Shown here one piece after another: positions 12,617 through 18,323 of a DNA stretch of 18,323 bases (its first letter is position 1; each line of letters begins with the position of its first letter). The translations under genes and the position numbers were made by a program. The DNA is from JABCPE02 sp963517805 (lineage in GTDB: Bacteria > Bacteroidota > Bacteroidia > Flavobacteriales > Weeksellaceae). Under the pieces are notes generated by a model that was given only the letters and a program-made list of their open reading frames with translations, had not been told where the DNA came from and made no database searches. The DNA is taken from the NCBI GenBank assembly GCA_963517805.1, contig CAUQHD010000013.1:1-18323 (forward strand), written 5' to 3'.

Positions 12617-14959
12617 ATGGTTAGAAAAATTCTAAGCGCAGGTTTTGTATTGGCTTCTATTGGCCTATATGCGCAAGCTGTGATTACAGGGGAGGTGCAT
12701 GATACCTCGGGAAATGCTATTCCAAATGTGAAGGTAAGTTTTGAGGGTTCTACAACAGAAACAATTACCGATGACAAAGGGAAATTTATCATCAATATCC
12801 CATCCTCAAAAGGGACGCTGACTTTCTCAGCAGAAAATTTTCATCCATTCAGCAGAAGTGTAGGAGCGAATACTCCTGTAGTCTATGTGGTGATGAAGGA
12901 AGGATCTAAAGAAATACCAGAAGTGGTGATTTCTACACAGAAAAAATTAGAGGTTAATAAACTAAATATTAAAAACTTAGACGCTCCAATGACTGTAAAT
13001 GTGCTTAATCGTGCAGTATTACAGAAATGGAATATTAACAATATAGAGGAAGCATCTAAGATGGTTGCTGGGGTAAATCCAGTGAAGCAGTTTGCTGGTT
13101 TCCAGTTCTTTAACATAAGAGGGTTTGATAACTTTGTGGTTCTATATGATGGAATCAGAGATGAAAGACATACGATTACTCAGAGTGCTCCTGTTGCCAG
13201 CTTTGCTAATGTGGAGAGAGTAGAGTTCTTAAAAGGTCCTTCTGGTGATATGTTTGGGCACTCTGCATTAGGGGGAATTATCAACATTATTAGAAAAAAG
13301 CCAACTTACACTACTCAAGGAGAAGCGAAATTCACTATTGGAAGTTACAATACATATAATGTAGAAATGGGAGTAGGAGGTCCTATTTCTAACAAGCTAA
13401 GATACCGTGTAGATGCAGGGTTGATGAATACAGATGGCTTTAAAGGGATAAAAGAAAAGAATTTTAACTCTTCTGTCATGTTACAATATACGCCAGACCA
13501 CCAAAATACATTGGAGTTCTTTGCGCAGTATAACAATGACCTCTATGGAGCAGATGCTGGTGTTCCTGCAACAAATGACGGAAAACCTTATGACTGGATA
13601 AATCCTATGATAAATTTATCTGATAAGCGTGACTATCTGAAAAATGAGAAAAAGGAATTCTATCTGAAATACAAACATAGATTTGATTTCGGAGGAACTT
13701 TTGACTATAAGCTTTCTTACTTTGATGATACATTAGATTATTTGATGGATGAGGTTCTTTTTACAGATAAAACAACAAAAACTCTATCTAGAAAAAATGG
13801 ACCATACCACTTTAAACATGTTACAAGACCATTGATGAATCAGCTTGATTTTAGTTTTGGGTTTAAAACATGGGGCTTTAAGCATAAAATGATTGTAGGA
13901 AATACTTTCTCTTATTTGGATAGAAAAACATGGAATGGAGATGTTACAGAGGGGACAAGTGGTCAGAATATTCCTATCGTAGACCCTATTCTTGGAATGG
14001 GAGAGAGAAGAGTGGATATAACTAAAGTAACCACTATGAAAGAGGTTGTTACAGGGTTTTACCTTCAAGATTGGATAGAATTAGCAGATAGATTTAAGGT
14101 TTTACTTGGAGGAAGATATGATTATTTTGATGGGTCGTATGATGGTAAAAGGTTAATAACTGCACAACCTAACCCTGACAAAGGATTTTATCATAATTTC
14201 ACTTACAGAGCTGCGCTTTCATTCCAGCCAATTAAGAATTTCATGACTATCTATGGGTCTTCTTCTAGTTTCTTCAAGCCTACTCGTGCTCATGACCATA
14301 GAACAGGAAAACTCTTTAAACCAGAGGAAGGAATACAGATAGAAGGAGGAATTAAATTAGAAAAGAAAGACAGATTGAATGTTACCATTTCAGGATTTTA
14401 CATAGAGAAGAAAAACCTTATCGTGGGACACTATGTGAGAAGACAGGTAGGAAAAGCATATTCTAGAGGTTTTGAAGTAGATGCGGATGCGGAAATCTTC
14501 AAAGGGCTTTATGCTAAAGTAGGTTATGCATTTACTGATGCATTCCTAGGAAAGCAGGAACCAGAGATAGGACAAGCGGATCTATCTCACAACAAAACTC
14601 CATGGACGCCTAAACACTCCTTCAATGCATGGGCAAATTATGAACCTCGTACATTTATGAAAGGCTTTGGAATTGGTTTAGGAGTATTCTATACTGATAA
14701 AACATATAGAACTGAGAAAAATGACCAAGTTCTTCCTGCATACACTCTTCTAAATGGAGCAATCTATTATCAGGCGAAGAATAACATCAGAATAGGGCTG
14801 AATGTAGAAAATATTTTGAACACAACATATTATAACAACGCCCTTTCTAATAATGATTTGTATTCTAATGACCCTGCGGATGAGCCATATCAGGCTACTT
14901 TCCAAATTAACCCAGGTAGGGATAGAAATTATAAATTAACAATTTCATATTCATTTTAA
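12617..14959 (+). CDS. TonB-dependent receptor with carboxypeptidase-regulatory-like N-terminal domain
   Basis: This 780-residue outer-membrane receptor starts with a signal peptide ending near residue 20 (LYAQ). A carboxypeptidase-regulatory-like beta-sandwich follows (VITGEVHDTSGNAIPNVKV onward, about 21-95), a common extension in Bacteroidota receptors. A TonB-box-like EVVIST precedes the plug, which carries FFNIRGFDNFVVLYDGIRD, VERVEFLKGPSGDMFG and GGIINIIRKKP. The 22-strand barrel ends in LTISYSF, with the terminal Phe. It is the last gene of an operon with the binding protein, FecCD permease and ATPase, so substrate crossing the outer membrane can be passed straight to the ABC transporter. 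A strong terminator follows. The ligand is probably a ferric siderophore, but this is inferred from context. Confidence 0.94.
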   Translation: MVRKILSAGFVLASIGLYAQAVITGEVHDTSGNAIPNVKVSFEGSTTETITDDKGKFIINIPSSKGTLTFSAENFHPFSRSVGANTPVVYVVMKEGSKEIPEVVISTQKKLEVNKLNIKNLDAPMTVNVLNRAVLQKWNINNIEEASKMVAGVNPVKQFAGFQFFNIRGFDNFVVLYDGIRDERHTITQSAPVASFANVERVEFLKGPSGDMFGHSALGGIINIIRKKPTYTTQGEAKFTIGSYNTYNVEMGVGGPISNKLRYRVDAGLMNTDGFKGIKEKNFNSSVMLQYTPDHQNTLEFFAQYNNDLYGADAGVPATNDGKPYDWINPMINLSDKRDYLKNEKKEFYLKYKHRFDFGGTFDYKLSYFDDTLDYLMDEVLFTDKTTKTLSRKNGPYHFKHVTRPLMNQLDFSFGFKTWGFKHKMIVGNTFSYLDRKTWNGDVTEGTSGQNIPIVDPILGMGERRVDITKVTTMKEVVTGFYLQDWIELADRFKVLLGGRYDYFDGSYDGKRLITAQPNPDKGFYHNFTYRAALSFQPIKNFMTIYGSSSSFFKPTRAHDHRTGKLFKPEEGIQIEGGIKLEKKDRLNVTISGFYIEKKNLIVGHYVRRQVGKAYSRGFEVDADAEIFKGLYAKVGYAFTDAFLGKQEPEIGQADLSHNKTPWTPKHSFNAWANYEPRTFMKGFGIGLGVFYTDKTYRTEKNDQVLPAYTLLNGAIYYQAKNNIRIGLNVENILNTTYYNNALSNNDLYSNDPADEPYQATFQINPGRDRNYKLTISYSF

Positions 14960-14978
14960 CAACTAATCTTTATCCAGC

Positions 14979-15011
14979 AACAGACTATTTTTCGGAATAG
15001 TCTGTTTTTTT
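14979..15011 (+). terminator. Rho-independent terminator of the metal-uptake operon
   Basis: An 11-bp stem (AACAGACTATT / AATAGTCTGTT, 14979-14989 and 14996-15006) with loop TTTCGG is followed by a T run. It lies 19 bases after the receptor stop codon. Confidence 0.9.
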
Positions 15012-15160
15012 ATATCATGTAGAGCCGATGTGTATTTTAAATAAAGTTAGCTTTAAAGTTGTTGAAGTTCAAAGAAAATTCATTAAAACATTGCATTGAT
15101 TTTCAGTATAATGAATGGTCGTTCCTGTTTTATTTCATAATGAACAATGGGACATAAGTA

Positions 15161-15188
15161 TATTTTTGTGTAATTTGTAGTATATTTG
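15161..15188 (+). promoter_or_regulatory. Candidate promoter region of the M16 peptidase gene
   Basis: Two exact TAnnTTTG matches lie in tandem, TATTTTTG at 15161-15168 and TATATTTG at 15181-15188. The second is 27 bases before the ATG and is the more likely -7 element. Neither has a TTG at the ideal distance. The rest of the 256-base gap contains only the upstream terminator and AT-rich sequence in which I see nothing else. Confidence 0.45.
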
Positions 15189-15215
15189 TTTCATTGATTA
15201 AAAATTTTAACGAAA

Positions 15216-18140
15216 ATGAAAAAAGTTTTAACCACATTAGCATTAGCATTGATGATGAATACTATTCAAGCGCAAAACTATGAGGAGATAAAACATACGG
15301 ACAAAAATGGTTTCTCGTATGTTACGGTTTCTAATGATGAAAACGGAGTAAGAGTCTACACTCTGAAAAACGGACTAAAAGTTTATTTAGCGAAAAATTC
15401 TGATGCGCCAAGAATCCAGACCTATATCCCTGTAAGAACGGGAAGTAATAACGACCCTGCTGACAACACAGGGCTGGCTCACTATTTGGAGCATATGATG
15501 TTCAAAGGAACTTCTAAAATAGGAACACAGAACTGGGCAAAAGAGAAAAAATACATAAAACAAATTTCTGACCTCTACGAACAGCACAAGGCAGAAAAAA
15601 ATCCTGAAAAGAAAAAGGAAATTTACAAAAAAATAGATGCCATCTCCAAAGAAGCATCTAAATACGCCATTGCCAATGAATATGACAAGGCAATTTCTTC
15701 CCTTGGAGCTACTGGGACTAATGCCCACACTTGGCTGGATGAAACGGTTTACAAAAACAATATCCCAAGTAACGAGCTGGAAAAATGGTTCAAAGTAGAG
15801 CAAGAGCGATTCTCTGAACTGGTTCTAAGGTTGTTCCACACCGAGCTGGAAGCTGTTTATGAGGAGTTTAACCGAGGACAGGACAACGACGGCCGACTGA
15901 TGAGCTACGAGCTGATGGATGCCCTATTCCCTACGCACCCGAACGGACAGCAGACCACTATCGGGAAGTCTGAGCATTTGAAAAACCCTTCTATGGTGGC
16001 TATTCACAAGTATTTCAATGAATACTATGTGCCGAATAACTATGCGCTGGTGCTGGTAGGAGATCTGGATTTTGATAAAACGATTCTTTTGGCTCAGAAA
16101 TATTTCGGGAACTTTAAGCCTAAAAAACTCCCTGCAAAATCACAAATCGTAGAAAAGCCAATGGACAAAATCGTGAAAAGAGTGGTAAAAAGCCCTTCTG
16201 CACCACGATTACAAATGGCATGGAGAACAGACAGCTACGGAACAAAAGAAGCAAGAATGGCTGAGCTGGTAGCGCAGATTCTCAGCACCAACAACAATGA
16301 TGCTGGACTTCTAGATTTAAACCTAAACCAAAAACAAAAAGTACTTCGCGCGATGGCATATGTGCTTCCGTTCAAGCAATATGGATATTTGGCTCTTTCC
16401 GCTGTACCAAAGGAAAACCAGTCACTAGATGAGGCGAAAAACCTTCTTTTGGAACAGATAGATTTGGTTAAAAAAGGAGAATTCCCAGACTGGATGCTGA
16501 CTGCTATCATCAACGATATGAAAAAAGACCGCCTAAAAGGCTGGGAAACAGCTGATGGACTGGCATCATCACTATACAACACCTACATCCGTGAGAGAAG
16601 CTGGGAGCAGGAGCTGGAAGACATTCAGGAGTATGAAAAAATCACAAAAGCGGATGTTGTGAAATTTGCTAATGATTTCTTTAAGGATAATTATGCGATT
16701 ATCTACAAAGAAAAAGGCGATAATGACAAGCTTATCCGTGTGGAAAACCCAGGAATCACACCGATAGAGCTAAACAGAGAGGCTCAGTCTCCGTTCCTGA
16801 AATCTATACTGAACGAGAAAGTAGAGGAAATAAAGCCTGTTTTCGTAGATTATCAAAAAGAAATAAAAACGGACAACATCAATGGCGTGAAGCTGAGTTT
16901 TATTCAAAACAAGAAGAATAATCTGGCTCAGATGAACTATATTTTCCCATTCGGAACGGATAATAACAAGGAACTTTCCGTGGCGTTTACTTTGTTCGAT
17001 TATTTAGGAACGGACAAATACAGCCCAGAGGAACTGAAAAAAGAATTATTTAAACTCGGTATCAATCACAGTATTCGTGTGGACAAAGATCGTATCAATA
17101 TTACTTTGTCTGGTTTGGAGGAGAATTTAGCCAAAGGTGCAGAGTTGTTTGACCATTGGCTTAGAAATCTGAAAGCAGATGAAAACATCTATAAAACGGT
17201 AGTAAACACCATTTTAGAATCTCGTGAAGTAGCCAAAAAAGATAAGAGAAATATCATGGCGGCACTTACCAGCTATGCGAGATACGGCAAGAACTCCAGA
17301 TTCAGAGATGTGGTGAGTAAGGAACGCCTTCTTTCAGCGAAAGCAGTGGATTTCGTATCTATGGCAAAAAACATAGTAAATGCGCCATATGAAGTATTTT
17401 TCTACGGAAAAGATTTGGAGAAATTCAAGAAAAACCTAAGTCCGATTATCAAAAAATCTAATGTAAAATACGACCTTCCTGCGGCTAAAATCTATGCTGA
17501 ACCTAGCACAGACGGAAAAGTATATTTCACAAACTATGATATGGTGCAGGTGGAAATGAGCAAAGTGGGAAGAGGCGAAACCGTAGACCTGAAGGACTTT
17601 GGGAAATCCAGTGTTTTCAATGAGTATTTCGGTTCTGGGCTTTCATCTATCGTATTTCAGGAAATCCGTGAGGCTCGTTCTTTAGCTTATTCCGCGTATG
17701 TGAACTATTCCCGCTCTGGCGAAAAAGGAAAGCATGACTATGTGGTAAACTACATAGGAACACAGGCGAACAAGCTGGGACAAGCCGTAGAAGCGATGAA
17801 CGGACTGATGGCAAATCTTCCGCAGATTCCTGCACAGTTTGACAATGCTAAAAACTCTTCACTCAAGCAGATAGCATCACAGAGACTGACTAAACAGAAT
17901 ATCTATTTCAACTATCTGGCAACGCAGAAATTAGGCTTTAACCACGATATTCGTAAAGATGTCTATGCTGAAATCCAAAATCTAGATTTGGCGAAGCTGA
18001 CCAATTTCTACAACCAAAAGATAAAGCCGATAAGCTACAATACGGCAATCATAGGGAAGAAAGAAAACCTTGACATGGTGGCTATCAGCAAAATGGGAGA
18101 ATTCGTAGAGGTAAGCCTCGAAGAAATTTTCGGGTATTAA
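15216..18140 (+). CDS. Exported M16 family zinc metallopeptidase
   Basis: This 974-residue peptidase has a signal peptide (MKKVLTTLALALMMNTIQAQ), so it should act in the periplasm or be exported. The first M16 domain carries the inverted zinc motif HYLEH (His89, Glu92, His93) within GLAHYLEHMMFKGT. The third ligand is probably Glu210 in the E-x6-E pattern of TELEAVYEEF. A charged helical insertion lies between them at about 105-150. Peptidase_M16_C domains follow, and the second half (about 550 onward) contains the inactive partner domain with IREARSLAYSAY, a feature of the M16 substrate-binding half. This two-halves-in-one-chain layout is typical of Bacteroidota insulinase-like peptidases. 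The gene has its own promoter region and a bidirectional terminator. It is catalytically complete by motif; the substrate is unknown. Confidence 0.95.
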   Translation: MKKVLTTLALALMMNTIQAQNYEEIKHTDKNGFSYVTVSNDENGVRVYTLKNGLKVYLAKNSDAPRIQTYIPVRTGSNNDPADNTGLAHYLEHMMFKGTSKIGTQNWAKEKKYIKQISDLYEQHKAEKNPEKKKEIYKKIDAISKEASKYAIANEYDKAISSLGATGTNAHTWLDETVYKNNIPSNELEKWFKVEQERFSELVLRLFHTELEAVYEEFNRGQDNDGRLMSYELMDALFPTHPNGQQTTIGKSEHLKNPSMVAIHKYFNEYYVPNNYALVLVGDLDFDKTILLAQKYFGNFKPKKLPAKSQIVEKPMDKIVKRVVKSPSAPRLQMAWRTDSYGTKEARMAELVAQILSTNNNDAGLLDLNLNQKQKVLRAMAYVLPFKQYGYLALSAVPKENQSLDEAKNLLLEQIDLVKKGEFPDWMLTAIINDMKKDRLKGWETADGLASSLYNTYIRERSWEQELEDIQEYEKITKADVVKFANDFFKDNYAIIYKEKGDNDKLIRVENPGITPIELNREAQSPFLKSILNEKVEEIKPVFVDYQKEIKTDNINGVKLSFIQNKKNNLAQMNYIFPFGTDNNKELSVAFTLFDYLGTDKYSPEELKKELFKLGINHSIRVDKDRINITLSGLEENLAKGAELFDHWLRNLKADENIYKTVVNTILESREVAKKDKRNIMAALTSYARYGKNSRFRDVVSKERLLSAKAVDFVSMAKNIVNAPYEVFFYGKDLEKFKKNLSPIIKKSNVKYDLPAAKIYAEPSTDGKVYFTNYDMVQVEMSKVGRGETVDLKDFGKSSVFNEYFGSGLSSIVFQEIREARSLAYSAYVNYSRSGEKGKHDYVVNYIGTQANKLGQAVEAMNGLMANLPQIPAQFDNAKNSSLKQIASQRLTKQNIYFNYLATQKLGFNHDIRKDVYAEIQNLDLAKLTNFYNQKIKPISYNTAIIGKKENLDMVAISKMGEFVEVSLEEIFGY

Positions 18141-18152
18141 TAAATTAAGTTC

Positions 18153-18186
18153 AAAACCCTCCATTCAAAATGAATGGAGGTTTTTA
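18153..18186. terminator. Bidirectional terminator between the M16 peptidase gene and pcm
   Basis: A 9-bp stem (CCTCCATTC / GAATGGAGG, 18158-18166 and 18172-18180) with loop AAAAT has AAAA on its left and TTTTT on its right, so it can terminate both converging genes. The right arm nearly touches the stop codon of the minus-strand gene. Confidence 0.88.
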
Positions 18187-18323
18187 TTTATTGGTATCTC
18201 CGAGCATGGGGACAAACTTGTACAGCCCGAACTCTTCTTTTTCTACTTTGTTTTCAGAAATTTTGGTAAATCTTGTCAATATCTGCTCTTCGCCTTTGCC
18301 AAGAGGAATAACGAGCAGTCCGC
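18184..18323 (-). CDS. pcm: Protein-L-isoaspartate O-methyltransferase, C-terminal fragment
   Basis: The reverse strand encodes GLLVIPLGKGEEQILTR, then a stretch ending EEFGLYKFVPMLGDTNK and a TAA at 18186-18184. This matches the end of PCMT enzymes (G-x-L-V-x-P-x-G-x-x-x-Q, then FVPML). These enzymes methylate isoaspartyl residues in damaged proteins using S-adenosylmethionine. About 46 C-terminal residues are present and the rest lies beyond the right edge. The gene converges on the M16 peptidase gene. Confidence 0.88.
   Translation of the reverse strand, partial: GLLVIPLGKGEEQILTRFTKISENKVEKEEFGLYKFVPMLGDTNK

Noticed and set aside
9788..14959. Vitamin B12 uptake as the role of the ABC operon
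   Set aside because: The binding protein, permease and ATPase are also compatible with BtuFCD, but I saw no cobalamin riboswitch features upstream and the receptor resembles siderophore receptors; iron is favoured but not proven.
15038..15070. Small inverted repeat (AAAG TTAG CTTT) in the gap before the M16 gene
   Set aside because: The stem is only 4-5 bp and AT-rich, with no sign of a regulatory role.

Overview
The window looks like chromosomal DNA of a Bacteroidota bacterium, most likely class Flavobacteriia and plausibly the Chryseobacterium/Riemerella/Kaistella group (Weeksellaceae). The evidence is AT-rich codon use, several upstream elements matching the Bacteroidota promoter element TAnnTTTG, no clear Shine-Dalgarno sequences, two TonB-dependent receptors (one with an N-terminal carboxypeptidase-regulatory-like domain), and protein families common in this group (BBP2 porin, TIGR02757 protein, Bacteroidota-type M16 peptidase). 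The genus is an inference; no marker gene is complete enough to fix it.

Layout. Positions 1-54 hold the start of ffh, reading out of the window on the minus strand. Positions 235-1426 are an AT-rich degraded array that resembles polymorphic-toxin immunity loci. It has one intact small gene, an exact 30-bp duplication of that gene's start region, a frameshifted Imm11-like (DUF1629) gene and short remnants. Positions 1513-5663 are a minus-strand iron-uptake operon: TonB-dependent siderophore receptor, then a lipoprotein with repeated LSPEQ-type motifs, then a PepSY-type membrane protein resembling ferrisiderophore reductases. A Fur-box-like site lies in its promoter, next to the divergent promoter of the following cluster. 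Positions 5780-8413 are a plus-strand cluster of rnz (ribonuclease Z), pldA (outer-membrane phospholipase A, interrupted by one in-frame TGA) and a TIGR02757/DUF2400 gene. Positions 8481-9593 encode a BBP2-type porin with its own promoter and terminator. Positions 9788-14959 are a second metal-uptake operon: substrate-binding lipoprotein, FecCD permease, ATPase, TonB-dependent receptor. Positions 15216-18140 encode a large exported M16 zinc peptidase. A bidirectional terminator separates it from the 3' end of pcm (protein-L-isoaspartate methyltransferase) on the minus strand.

How the parts work together. The two TonB-dependent systems appear complementary. The first supplies an outer-membrane receptor plus a likely inner-membrane reductase and an uncharacterised lipoprotein, but no ABC transporter. 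The second supplies a complete route from outer membrane to cytoplasm. The most notable observations are the single nonsense codon in an otherwise well-conserved pldA, the homopolymer frameshift in the Imm11-like gene, and the internally duplicated lipoprotein in the receptor/PepSY operon. I saw no CRISPR array, insertion sequence, rRNA or tRNA gene.
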